Shown one piece after another: positions 1-13,233 of a stretch of DNA of 64,000 nucleotides. The DNA is from Oscheius dolichura. Lineage: Eukaryota; Nematoda; Chromadorea; Rhabditida; Rhabditidae. The position numbers and the translations under genes were made by a program. The first letter of the stretch is position 1. Every line of letters begins with the position of its first letter. The notes under the pieces are model-generated. The model saw nothing but the letters and a program-made list of their open reading frames with translations, did not search any database and had not been told where the DNA came from. The stretch lies in contig OW051497.1 of assembly GCA_932521035.1 (NCBI GenBank), positions 10,106,001 through 10,170,000 of the forward strand, in the 5' to 3' direction.

Positions 1-446
1 GTAGTTACTAGACTGCCTTATGTTTCACTATCCAAACCACACTCATTGTCCATTCACAGCTTGTTATCCCTCTCCGAAAACTAGTCATGCCCGCATGGCT
101 TTATTTCTCTATTAAAATATGAGGAATGCCGTTTGCCGGCATATTCTCGAAAAAGCTCTTCCAATTAAAAATGGGATGAATGGATGTCAGCCCAATTATT
201 CTCCATATTCTGGGGAGAAATTATACAGCTCCTTTAATTGCCTTAGTCAGCCTCCTCACGCCTCTTCACATTAAAATTCTTAGGATGGTCCTCAGTAGGA
301 ACAAGTCCCGAACTGACATCAGACAGCACTTTCTGTCAACATCGCACCCTTTCTCTTGTCGCGCTCATTTTCTGTTAAAAAAATAAAGGATTCGATTATC
401 TTATTCTTTCCTGGCATTAAAATGTTCTTTACAGGTAATCGAACCA
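1..446. other. left-edge non-coding stretch
   Basis: No supported coding region was found on either strand. Near its right end, a pyrimidine-rich acceptor-like motif (ttctttacag, about 425-434) lies 12 bases before the QPCT start codon and may be a trans-splice site or the end of a 5'UTR intron. Confidence 0.5.
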
Positions 447-1739
<1,293 letters not shown>

Positions 1740-2463
1740 AGATTCCAATTCTTCTTTTCTTGTTGTGAAAGCATCCTTCTCTCTCTATTTCATTCGGGTT
1801 CTTTTCCTTTTTTCCCAGAAGCAAAGTTTTTAATAAATATCTATTAGTTTTCATCCACATTACCTCTTCTAGTCAACAGCTGAGGGATTGTTGGTTGGTC
1901 AGGTCCTGACTTCTCAAAAATGCAGCGGTAACCGAAAATCAAACTCCAGCTGAAGATGCAGGGCCTTGTTCTAGAAGACATGGACCCTAGATACTTCTTT
2001 CCATGCTGCCGCCGGCCGTTCGCTACATAGGATTTTCCCGTGACGAAGAATGCCGATCGCGGTCTGCCACCGTCGCCAATGGTGCGGACCAAAAACCCGG
2101 CTCATCCGCCAAAACCTGCGGCATATCCACCACGACCCATTTGTGATCGGCATACAGCGAACAAATTTGCATTTGTAGTTTTATTGACGCATAGAAGCAA
2201 GAATAAGAAAAATCTCGTAGTTCGACACGTACGGAGAGATCTTGGTTAGCCAGGCGAGGTTTAGATTGCTGTGGCAGCAACATTAGAAGTGACCTGAAGA
2301 GAATTATATCTGTATCATACATCACTGCTTCCTACTTCAGTTTCCATGAGAGGGGTATCATTAGAGCGACGGACGCTGGAACGTTCTCCTCCAAATGTGC
2401 GGCTACCTCGGCAACTGCTGGCATTACTCTGCTGGCGGTAGCTGTAGCGGGACATTTGTTCAG
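1740..2463. other. convergent 3' region between QPCT and the GPCR
   Basis: Holds the two convergent 3' ends. The open frames here lack splice support or family features, so I call no gene. Confidence 0.5.
1832..1837 (+). terminator. poly(A) signal of QPCT
   Basis: AATAAA lies 93 bases after the QPCT stop codon in a T-rich 3' region. Confidence 0.55.
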
Positions 2464-3907
2464 TCAGCACAGCTGGGAAGTTCTGCAGGCAGGATTAATG
2501 AGCTCGTTTGTTGTTCCTACTTTGGACTTGAGCTGGTCCTTGTAATTAGAGCAGAGGATACGCTTCCAGGAGATCACAGCAGTCTTACGGAAGTTGGCAC
2601 TGAAACATTTGCTTCGAGAAGAAGTTAAGATGATTGGCGACCCTTTTAAATTGTAGGGGCGGGAATTAGCTACAATGACTGGGTGACTTACCTTGAAAAG
2701 GCGTAGACAAGTACATCAATGGCCGAATTGAGATAATATAAATAATGGGCTGCGTTGTAAACAACCTAAATATGCATAATCTGCTGGGAATAACAATCTC
2801 CAAACCACGAAAAGCTGTGACCGGTCCATGAGATCAGCATCCTTGTCATAGAGAACCTGTGAGACTACCTCGACCATCATAATCACATAGAAGGGAGTGT
2901 TAAGCACCACGAAGACCAGCGGCATTACCCAAAGTATTCTAGTCCAAGCACCGGACTGCATATTATTACCTAAAATGTCAAGAATGGGGTTTGCCTTTCT
3001 CCACCAGGTATACCTCCTTGACGGCGGGAAGTGGTACTAATTTTGGAATTGAATTCTATACTGCCAAAGCTGGCTGATCTTCGAAGCTTGAAAGCTACTA
3101 ATATGTTCAGAACGACAATCACAGCACAGGGGATCACATAGCAGAGAAGGGTGTCCAACGCCTGGGCCAGAATCTAAAAACCGCTGGTCTACCAAATATC
3201 TGTTTCTCTTGAATCACCTGATAGTTGGCCTCTTTCAGCCGGCATGCCCTCACATTGCCTTCCGTGTTGGGAACCAGACTAATGAACTGGAACAACTGCA
3301 ACACGAAGGGAATCGGGAGCCAATAGAAAACCGTTCGGGCTCGATCCACATGACCATACTGAACATGTTTTGGTGTGTTCATTTAGCGGCGGTCGCTTAC
3401 TCTCACATGACGGAGGGGGTGAGCTATGGCCATGTACCGCTCGATTGTTAGAAAGGCTGTGGCCCAGCTGCTAACATAAGAAGCAGTCATAAGAACATAC
3501 TCCAAACTGACACAATAGACGTAGCTGATCCAGTCAACCTAATATTTCAGGGTGTTCCTAGTCCTGGCTGTGGGCATACCTTTAAACAGACAAGCATCAA
3601 ACCAACAAGGAAAACGCTGTCAGCGGTGGTCAACACAATTAGGTAGACGTTGGCGTTTACCTATATTTAGGTGGTCTCTTATTAATAATTGCAGGTACTC
3701 ACATGTCGAAGACGGGAGTTGAGAATGGTAACAAGGGAGATAAAGTTTCCAAGAAGGCCGAAGAACACAATGACGGGCAGAATATATTTATATTCATCCA
3801 CGCTTTCTTCTTCATAGATCACTGGCTTAAATAGTAGATTGGTTTTAAGAGAAATGAGGAATGGAGCGAACCTCTGTTGTGGTGAACATCGGCGCCGAGA
3901 CGTTCAT
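2464..3907 (-). CDS. rhodopsin-class peptide GPCR, FMRFamide-receptor-like
   Basis: Seven-transmembrane receptor of the plasma membrane, assembled from about eight exons. It starts MNVSAPMFTTTE, a short glycosylatable N-terminus, with an acceptor-like ttctag nine bases upstream. TM1 is around ILPVIVFFGLLGNFISLV, with the GN motif. TM2 contains LTTADSVFLVGLML. TM3 ends in ERYMAIAHPLRH, an ERY form of DRY. TM4 contains YWLPIPFVLQLFQFISLVP, TM5 LCYVIPCAVIVVLNILVAF, and TM6 LWVMPLVFVVLNTPFYVIMM. TM7 is YYLNSAIDVLVYAF, where DVLVY stands in for NPxxY, as often in FMRFamide/myosuppressin-type receptors. A cytoplasmic tail follows after an intron of about 95 bases and ends at a stop at 2464-2466. 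The ligand cannot be told from sequence; class A identity is firm, the FMRFamide-like assignment less so. Confidence 0.85.
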
Positions 3908-6900
3908 CTCGCCTGCCTAGAAATGAGAGACTGTTATTGGCCGATATTATAGACACCGCCTTTTTTTAGGACTGCGAGAAAGGGGCACACACACACAGCG
4001 AAACAAAACAGCGAGAAGATAATAAAATATGACGGAAGATTTGAATTAGGAGAGAGAGAGACAGTCAAACAGGAAAGGGACTTCAGTCGCCGTTTGGCAC
4101 AATGACGAAAGGTTATCCCAAGGTGTGGTTCCCTCATGCATATCCCATTGGATTTTGCAATAATTGATGCAAAGTCCAAAAATACAATCAAATGGATTAC
4201 GGCTGTCAGTTCTGGTCGGCTGCTGTAGCTTTGAAGTGTCTTAAAACAAAAACAAAACGGCTGGAAAGGATGAATGGTATTGAAAACAGCTCAATAACCA
4301 ACCAGACCAACAGCGAAGATCATTATTTAATTTATGAAATGCAAAGTAGGAGATGGCCGAGTGAAACGATATCTTTTCACTTGAGAAAATCTGTTATGAG
4401 CTAGTGAGGTGAAGATAATCTGTTTCTACGAAGAAGAAGTTCCATAACACCCCCAACCAGTCAACGTTCCTCTCCGGATATTACGATGATTGGATAAAAA
4501 AGTAAGGGAGGTGGAGTAGGAGGAGGAGTAGCTGTAACCATCAACAAGCTGAAATGGCCAGGGTCAAATGAGTGCACACGATGTATTAATTTCCAACGGG
4601 GGCCATCGCCAGAGAGAGAGAGAGCAGAGATAACCGGGGCGGATTTTGACAACCAACCAGGCACCATTACAAATAGCAAATAATGGTCTCTTTTGTTGGG
4701 AAGAGGGCGAAAAAAGGAACTCCGGGATAGAGAAGTCACAAGGTAATTAGTAACTGACGGCAACAAGGACAAGTGGTCACAAAATGAAATTCGAGACGGG
4801 CTCATAGAGACGAAAGCAACCAGTCATTAGCAATCCAATATTATCTCTTTTTTCACCTTTCATGATTGCTACAATTGAAAACTGACACACAGCAGAGCAG
4901 CATATATCAAAAAGCTTTCGTTTTTTATGGCTTACGCTGCTTTTTAGAGAGTGAAAAAGATCAGGACCATTTGTCAAAGTGCGCCTGGATAGAATTAGAG
5001 AGAGATTTTCTTTTTTCAGATTTTGCTCAGCTTTAAATGAAAGTGCTAGGGCAGAGACCTAGTAAACAATATTTTTAAGAGGCTATGCATAACTCTTGCT
5101 TGTACGCGAATAGGAAGATACCCTAAAACAACCGGAATAGAAAGGATGAATGAGAAATTGTTTTCGCGATAGGAATATTATTTCTTTCGCAGGCTTGAAA
5201 AGAGCAGACATGGAAATTGTGGGCTTTGATATCTTCTTCCAAGCGTGCGTATTAAGTGTACAAAGTGGTTGTGCTCTGGAATGAGCATAGTATGTAGATT
5301 TATCTGGAAATTCGAGAGGTGCCTGTTCATATGCCTTGTGGTGTTCTCAAATGGGCAAGAGGGGCCCACAAGATAATCAAGACAGCGCTGATTGTGTGAT
5401 TCATAAAACCTAGAGTTCTTGATCCACCACCCATAAAACACGGCTGTAACAAATTTGATCATCACAAGAAATAATTACGATCATGTGTTCCCTCATCCTC
5501 TCCGGGAATCTTTGCCACCACGGGGAGATATAATTATAGAGTATTTGTCAGAGAGGATAGCAGATCTCAGGTTGTACTGCCCCCTTAAAAACAAACAGGG
5601 TATGGGCGTAAGAATATGTTAAGGCGTAAGGAGTATACCAAGTGATACAAACAACCATTGTATGACCAGTTCTTTGATATGCTAAATATTATGGTGAAAA
5701 GCATATTTTGATCCCTGTTTGCTTCCTGTTGAATGCTAGAGTAGGGAGTAAAACACATCCGGGAGATGTCAGCAACAGGCCCTAATTTTTTACATAAATG
5801 AGTGGTGAATTAATGATCTTGTTTTTGGCAACAGTTTGTGGGTTTCAAAGAGATTACCGGTAAGCATCCTCATTGGAGAACATTTCGTCCGTCTCATAGG
5901 GTTCGAAAAGATGATATGACGTAAATGAACCCCAAATGGGAAAAGTTTTGAGTGCTAAATGAATTTGAGCTGTGCTCTGGTTCGGCAAGAACAATCTCGT
6001 CACGAATGCACGTGGATACATCCGCGTTTCAGTTTACCCTTTAAGTTGATGAAGGCAATATGCATCGTCTATATTTTGTCCTTAAGTACATTCGACGATC
6101 AAGTGGAGGCGTAAGGAAGCTAATAAGGTACTCTTCCTACTTCCGGGGGACAGTTACATTCTAGCGATTAAAGATGAAGAAGGTGTTGCTAATTATATAT
6201 TGGAAGAGCTCTTCAATTAGAAGGATACTTATCCATTAGTTCATCTCGGGCCATCATTAAGAAGGAGAGATAGAGGAGGAAATTCAACAGATCAAAGGCA
6301 GGAAGGGAACAATGTGTCCACTTCATGCTAGTGAGAAACCCCATAGGAGTTTTCATGAAAACTCGATGACTGCTTATGTGAGGGAAGCGGCGTTGCTCTT
6401 ACGGATGGCTAAATTGAAGGACGTTAAACTGATTCATACAGACGCCTTTCTCTTTTGTCATCAGATTACGAACGTCTGGGAGGAGAAGAAAAGGAAGAGT
6501 GTTCAAAGTTGGTCTTTGTTTGCCCTGAAGGCGGAAAGGATCTGCCACACATTCGGAAACATCCCGAGCTTTTTAGTTCTTCCTGGAAGTGACAGAGACC
6601 ACGGGGAATGACTTGAACTCGTAGACTTCGTCTTTTGGAATCATTGACTACAGTAAGCCGACTCCCTAGAGAAGACCACTAAAGAAGTGGCTAACTTTCT
6701 CATTAGGGAAAATGTCCAATTAACGGAAAATTGCTTGGAAGAAGAACAGATAGCCCGCCGTTTTGGAAAGGTCATAATTTTTGAACTTGTGGAGCAAGAA
6801 AGATCAAGGGAAGGAACAGTGGTCCCCCAATTTCCTACGTTAATCCACAAAGGGAGCACATCCCAGATGTTGTGTATGAATTTTAGTAGTCTATATTAAA

Positions 6901-8476
6901 GGTTAGTCTGGCATTAATCATGATATTATTAGAAAGGGAATTAGGTCATTTCATCCTAGTTTACGCAAATATGAACGAGGTTATCTGGATTTTCTGTTCA
7001 AACGAGGAACCAAACGATTACTGGGGGGAGAGGGAGAGATTACACGTGCGGTACTAAAATGTCAAGTGGGATGCAGTAAAATTAGCCAGTTAAACAAAAT
7101 CGAACAGCTAATAAAATATCGCGTCTGCTTCATATTCTTAGAAGAGACAGAGCAAACAAATAGAACTCATACGTGGAAATGAAAGAAATGAAATAAAGTT
7201 TGGGAAGGTCTACTTTATACTATTTCCCTCCTACAGAGTAATTCGTGTGGTCCTAGGGGATCCTTTGTGCAAAATACAACTATTATTCCACCTTCCAAGG
7301 GATCTGGTCACCTGTAGGGCTTCTGTTGACCACCACCTCCTCCACAAAAATGTTGACAACAGCATGACTATTAGATAAAACTGTGGAGATGCCCAAGTAA
7401 AACCAAATGAGCAGACGCGGTCACTGCGCTCCTGCGTGACAATTTTGTTAATGATAGGTCTCTAATTTCGAAGAAGCCACCACTTCTTTATGTTGCACTC
7501 AAAGTGCCAAGAACCTTACGCCAACGCGGATGTGTCAAGTTCCTCTTTTGACAGGCATAAATAGAATGAAGGCGGAACAATGCAAGCATTTAATCAGAAG
7601 AATTGGTCCCCTCTGGGTCGTGTTAGAACACTGGCTGAATGGTTATTGAACCCCAGTTGAGCTAATTTTCGAGCTGAGGTTTGAGCCTCTCGATCCAGGT
7701 TGAAGGAAAGAAATGAATCCCCCGTTGGCTCTTAAAATTTATAGCGTTTAACCTCGAGACCAAGGTGTTCTGGGGCATAAACTGAACACGGCCTGGACAG
7801 CTTATTTAAACTGTGTAATAGAGTAAGGACAAGAAAGAAACGCTGTTAGAGATTGAAAGGACTCCTGAGATGGGTTAAATCTTGGTCAACGACCCGGTTG
7901 GATTGAAGCCGCCTGCCCATTAATTGTGCCTCGCAAAAGGATCTCTAGAGTCTTGAATCATTGTGAAAAATGGACCGCCCCCTTTGTCAATTTGTAAGTG
8001 ACACCTCATAAAAATTGGCCTATAGATGAGGTTCAATCCCCGTAGTAGATGGTTGTAGTTTGTCATGTAATCGGAGATGTGTGGGGGGAGGTATTTTGAG
8101 ATAGAGGAGGATGGTTATTATCATAAGGAGAGGAGGTGTTGAATAAACATTTCTAACTGCATGTTATTGCAAAATCACACTCCCTTGGGGTAAACTAGAA
8201 AGAGACACGTCCACCCACCTGGTTCAGGAGAGCTTTCTCATTTCTTATTCATACAAGGAATTGCCAAAACGGGAATGAAGGGCACGGGACTGCTTACTGA
8301 CCAGCTGTTTGGGGATTTATTCAATTATCCCAAAAAGGAACACTGGAGAATGACTGGAAGGAATAATATGTCTTTGAGGAAGGCTGGTCGAGCAACGTTT
8401 ATGAGTCAAATCGCTTAGAGACCAATCGTACATTGGTAGGAGGAAGAAATCAGACTCCTAACGCTAATGTTTTGCA

Positions 8477-8512
8477 GGAATCGTCTGATTTGAGGGAATC
8501 GTCTGATAAGTG
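8477..8512. repeat. two-copy 18-base tandem duplication
   Basis: GGAATCGTCTGAT occurs at 8477-8489 and again at 8495-8507, with period 18. The second copy has diverged in its last bases. It does not belong to any recognised gene. Confidence 0.6.
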
Positions 8513-9042
8513 TAATACTTACAAGATTCGTAACTTGAGAGGGTCTAAGTGACCATTGAACGCGATTAGGATGAAATAATGAGGAAGGAGTATTTTTCAA
8601 GGAAGCATTACAACTAATATTGGTTGTCTGATCTCTCACTTACTCAATTGACGAAAGTTGCAGCTTAGGGAACCACCCCCTCTTGACGGGCTGCTGCTAC
8701 AGACACTGAGAAGCAAATGGGATTAGTCTTTTTGGCTGGGGGACTTTAGCTCTCGGTTCCTTCTTCATAATTATTCTCCGTTTTGGAAGTCGTTCTAACT
8801 AATGAGCAAGCATATTTTCTGGAGTTAGTGGCGGGAGTCTTTCCGCAGAAGATGATGTTTTTCTAGACAGTAAAGTGGCGGGTTGAAATGTGACGGAGTG
8901 GGTTTGTAGTGACCCAGACGACACGACATACCGCTGAGGCGTCATTGAGTACGCTTGGGTCAGCGACAGGGCCTGGGAACGCATTCCTTCAGTAAAGCGA
9001 TCAAAAAGATCTCCCGCCTGATGCGCAACACATGACAATAAA

Positions 9043-9048
9043 TTTATT
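9043..9048 (-). terminator. poly(A) signal of HDHD2
   Basis: AATAAA on the minus strand, about 42 bases beyond the stop codon of the HAD phosphatase. Confidence 0.55.
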
Positions 9049-9089
9049 ATGTTAACTTCAACGGAAAACGACCCGGATATTATGATCTT

Positions 9090-10826
9090 TTAGAGAACAC
9101 GTCCACTGACGATGTGATCAACCGCCTCCACAAAAGAGTCAACACAATTCCGCTTCTCCTCGGGAATTTTGTTCTCATCGTCTAAACCTTTTGTAGTTTG
9201 CAAAGCCATATTTGTTTTGGCTGATTTTAAGTATCCTTGACTTTTCCCTGCAATATCGCTCCTACACTGTAAACATAAAAGGGAACTCTAATTTATGAAC
9301 CTATAGGTGGCCCAGGAAGAACATAAGGAAGGACAAGGGAGGGGGCTGAGGAAGTGGATGGAAGTTCGAGCTACTCTGCAAAGTCATGCCTGACATAGCT
9401 TCCTCACGCAAGATTTCATTTAGCGCATGCCGGAGGATCAGCGAATATACTCATAAGCTACGTGTCTCGGTGTCTGGAAAGGAAGTGGAAAAAAAATCTC
9501 GGGGGACAGACCAAAAATAAAGTGTCTGAGGGTGTTTGATGACTTTACAAAGGAGCCCCCAATTGAGCGTTATTTCCTTTCCGGTTAACTTAATTACTAC
9601 ACGTAGTGGGTTTCAAATAGCGCGTGGAAAGTCTAAAGAGATGATTTGAAAACTAATGCTCTTCATTGCGAAAGTGTGCAAAAGTATGGGATCGCGTCAC
9701 TAAAAAGATCACCATTCAGACTTGAAAAGTTCTAAGAGCACCGCAAAGGGAAGTGCATTTCGTTCTTCGAACATCGAAGGTTTTAATAAAGGTTCGACTA
9801 TGCGTTAACAGGTACTAAAAGTCAATTTGTGAAATGTGAAAAAAAGATGCTCATTGGCCATCGTTCCCTCAAGGTGAAAGTATTTCTTACTCTGTCTGGA
9901 TACTGAAAATCAGCCAAAGAGGGATCAACCGCTTACCTTTTTTGTATTTACCCGTCTTTACAAGAATACCCTTCATTCCAGCATTTATAGCACCAAGTAC
10001 GTCGTCGTTAACATCGTCACCTGAAATCCTTAGTAAGATCTTTCCTTATACCTACCAATCATCACGGTTTCCTGCGGCGTAATGTCGCTTCCAATAGCGT
10101 TTAATCCCAGTTCAAAAAAGGCTTTGGATGGCTTTCCCACTACAATTGCCTGTAAATGTAAAGATATAGAAATACTCTGAATTTGAACCTCCTTTCGAGT
10201 AGCGTATTCTAAGCCAGTGACAAATGCCCCCGGACCAACGCTTAGGCCATCTTTGGTCTTGTAATATCTAGCCTTATGAATGGCAATGAGCTCAGCTCCT
10301 GGGTAAATTTGGCTAATAAGAATAAGCTATAAACACGTACCATCGAGTAACAGGCGGAATGCCTCGTTCATGTTGTCGTATTCAAACTTTTCGGGGGCTA
10401 GACCAACAACGACAGCATTTGGATCACTGGTATTGACTCCTTCGAAGTCTTCCATGGCATTTTGGTCGACGATAAAGTGGCATCGAAGATTTCGCTGGTC
10501 AATAAGTCTGAAACCCTTCTAAATTAATTTCCCGGCATGTAAGAAAAACATACGTTCGAGCAGCATTCAGAGAAGTGAAAATTTCCTGTTTTTCTATTCC
10601 AAACCCGAGAGAAACCAGCCTATTATAAAGATAGTTACGAGATTCCTGGAGAAATGATAAATTAAAAATTAAATAAGTAAAAATACCCTACTTTAGTAGT
10701 ATTTGTGAGGAATTTCACGGCAATACCGTGAGATCTAAGCTTAGCCAGTGCCGAAACAGCTCCAGGAATGATAATATCTTCGATGTGGAGTGTTCCGGAG
10801 AGATCAATTAATACACCGCGTATCAT
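9090..10826 (-). CDS. HDHD2: HAD-family phosphatase, HDHD2-like
   Basis: Haloacid-dehalogenase phosphatase of the HDHD2/LHPP group; predicted soluble, physiological substrate unsettled. It begins [17 protein letters not shown]. This carries motif I as DLSGT: the usual second Asp of DxDGT is Ser, which is normal for HDHD2. Next come FLTNTTK (motif II), the cap landmarks [15 protein letters not shown] and [24 protein letters not shown] (motif III Lys), [14 protein letters not shown] (motif IV), and [12 protein letters not shown]. The C-terminus [19 protein letters not shown] lies on a separate last exon, 9090-9187, beyond a 749-base intron (9188-9936), long for this locus. The start at 10826 was chosen because ttgcag ends directly before this ATG; an in-frame ATG three codons upstream (10835) is the alternative. 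Confidence 0.93.
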
Positions 10827-11300
10827 CTGCAACATAGAAATTATCATATTGTAAGGGAAGGATGAAAGAAATAATAAATGAGAACGTGTATGAGGCATAT
10901 GAGATTCCGTGCGTGGGAAAATGCGGACGTTATTACAGTATATTTGTGTAAAATGGCGTCGCTTCGGTGTTTCAATAATGTTTTTAACAATTATCTATGT
11001 TGTTACAAGATCAGTCGGAAAAGCATGGTGATATTCGTGAAGCGCATCAATTTTCGGGTAGAACGTGTCCAGTTACGTACAATACAGTTCGAGATTTTTT
11101 CAGAAGAAGGTACATAATGCCAAATCATAGTTTTAAAAATTAAAACATGATATTTCTTGTCAAAAACAAAGAGAAAGTGTTCCTAGAATCTTTATTGTGC
11201 AGAGGTGTTAAGAAATATAGTGCAAGAAAAGAATAAACGGCTAGAATTTTTACTTTCTCATGAAAAAAGAGCGACCCGTTACATTAAGCTTATATAACCA
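10827..11300. other. non-coding stretch upstream of HDHD2
   Basis: AT-rich sequence that probably contains the HDHD2 5' region. A 79-codon plus-strand frame (10878-11117) has no recognisable domain or splice context and is not called. Confidence 0.5.
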
Positions 11301-11967
11301 CTATGATCTTCCCTCTATGGTCCAAAATTTAACAAATTGACTAATTGAAAATTTAACGAATTGACCATTTGTCATGAATGGAGGTGTGATGTCGAACTGC
11401 TCACACTTATCACACTTGCTAACAATCTCATCCAATTTCTGTTGAGCTTTCGGTAGATCGGTAGAAGCTATTTCATTTTGCCAATTTACGAGTGCTATTT
11501 TATCCAGGGCGTTATTCAGGTTGTCCTTGTACAGTATCGCATAAGGGAAAGTGTCGACAATGAAGATCTTCTTTTTGACGTAACTAGCCAGAAGAGCCAG
11601 TTTCTGATCGGCCAAATTTACAATCATATTCCACTGGGCATCATTGTATCTCAACCCCATATAGCAGTATCTAAAATTTACCAATAACTGGAAGAATTTG
11701 AACGGGAGACATACCGTGTTATAATGAAGAGGTAGTCAGGGTTCCATTGCTTAACAGAGTCGAGATACGCCTGCTCGGGGCCACGACAGTGCGGAGCGTC
11801 GTTGGTTCGGAAAATTTCGCAGCCTGAGGAATCAGTTAATTATCTTTACTCTGCTTATTTACCAGCATAGTAGTCCTTTGAATATTCTCGAAATATTTAC
11901 CACATTCCTCAAAAATTAATGGAGATGTGTTCGCCGCCCAACTGTTGCCAATGATCGCAAGGGTACG
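11301..11967 (-). pseudogene. decayed SGNH tail of an OAC-type acyltransferase
   Basis: Resembles only the C-terminal SGNH (acyl-esterase-like) domain that follows the membrane O-acyltransferase domain in nematode OAC proteins. Seen in order: a block-I-like TLAIIGNSWAANTSPLIFEECG; then, in another frame, a piece ending REYSKDYYAGCEIFR; NDAPHCRGPEQAYLDSV; WNPDYLFIITR; and, after an intron, a long exon with KIFIVDTFPYAILY and CDKCEQFDITPPFMTNGQF. Three defects suggest a pseudogene. First, the first two blocks are joined by a one-base frame change near 11890-11897. Second, no membrane domain precedes it; the upstream sequence is AT-rich. Third, the protein stops before the usual terminal DxxH motif, after a 21-base duplication that repeats FVKF. 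A short functional reading, with an intron starting at GTG|gtaaat that skips the shifted piece, cannot be excluded. Confidence 0.65.
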
Positions 11968-13233
11968 GTAAGTGTTTGATTTTGTAGTCTTAATTTTAAA
12001 TTTTAAATTAGTATATAAATATTATTTTTTTATTTTTTGCTGTGATGTGCTACCCAATAAAAGGAAATCCCCTTTCTTTATTGACTTTACAGGATGAGAT
12101 CGGAGAGCCTTTGCCGGGAAACGGGAGTTTGGTGATAATATTTCCGTCCGTATTTCGATGGACTTTAGAGAACTATACCGACTTTTTAATATTTTCAGCC
12201 ATCTTATGCTCTATTAGAGTGCAACGACGAGGGCTTGTGGCTCTATCCTAATTCCACGGGCAAAATGGGTACAGTCGTGATAACGGCATATTGTATATGG
12301 TAGAAGAGCGGTTACATCCCATTTGCAGTTGTTCCCCCTTTCAACCTCTCTGTAACGTACACAATTTACTGTAAACACTTTATTTAACTTCTCTATCTAA
12401 TACAGCCCACTCCCGTCCCCTTCCCCCTGTACGGCATTTTTGATTAAACCCAATGCCCTGTAAATCGTGATACTACTGCGTTTGTACTAGCCCCCCACCA
12501 AAGACCACTGTTGGATGAAAATTGTATTATTAATTTTTTTTTTATTAATTTGGAGGAAGATCTCCTCTTTTGGGACAGACGTGTCAAAAGGCTAAAGTAA
12601 ACCATGTCTAGCTTGTATGTGTTTATATCGAATGGGTTCGACCCTTACCTGCTCAGTCTGTTTGATCCCACAACTACACGAATGTGGTAGTAAGTAGGGC
12701 AGCAAAGTGTCAGAATGGGGAAATAAGTGAAAGAAACCCCAACTGTTTGAAATGCTAGAGGCTCACTAGAAGCCGAGAAATTGCAGCGATGAGGAACAGG
12801 GAAAATGAGGAGCGCGTATACAAAGACCCTATTGCTGAACTACAGCAGTTTGCTGTAACTGCAGGGGCGGGATACGAAGGAAAATGGTTTGTCTTGCCCC
12901 CATTTAGTCACTCTTATTGCGAGGCCTTGTCGTTGACAAATGCCCTCTTTCATTAATCATGGCAACATATCCTCGTCTTTTCGGCTGGCAAACGAAAAAA
13001 GACACCTGAACTTTCCCCTGCTGCTCCAAGGCCAATTGATATCCCCAATGGGGCACCGAGAAGTTGGGCTAAGCTAAGCTTTGGGCAATTGGGTGATCCT
13101 GATCAAGAAATATGGAAGGAATCAGCGAAATGATGAAATTCATAACAAAAGCCACCTTTATCGTCGAAATTGCTTTGCAAATATTTATAGATTTACAAAA
13201 ATACACAAAGTTTTCTTGGAGAAGATGTGATGC
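11968..13233. other. 1.3 kb without supported gene
   Basis: Begins with AT-rich low-complexity sequence (about 11990-12040). No coding exon with splice and family support is visible. A tRNA-like ggttcgaccc near 12637 has no matching cloverleaf. The right end is the 3' side of the carboxylesterase. Confidence 0.5.

Larger units (their letters stand above)
3908..9089. other. 5.2 kb without supported gene
   Basis: Both strands show only short frames without transmembrane, domain or splice support. Visible are purine-rich stretches, a GA dinucleotide run near 4613-4624, a CA run near 3988-3998, and an 18-base tandem duplication near 8477. It may hold regulatory sequence for the upstream GPCR promoter (minus strand). 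No transposon ends were recognised. Confidence 0.5.

Noticed and set aside
10878-11117. Plus-strand 79-codon frame upstream of HDHD2
   Set aside because: No domain, no splice partner, AT-rich surroundings and no start context.
12630-12700. Possible tRNA suggested by ggttcgaccc
   Set aside because: No pairing acceptor, D or anticodon arms could be assembled around the T-loop-like string.
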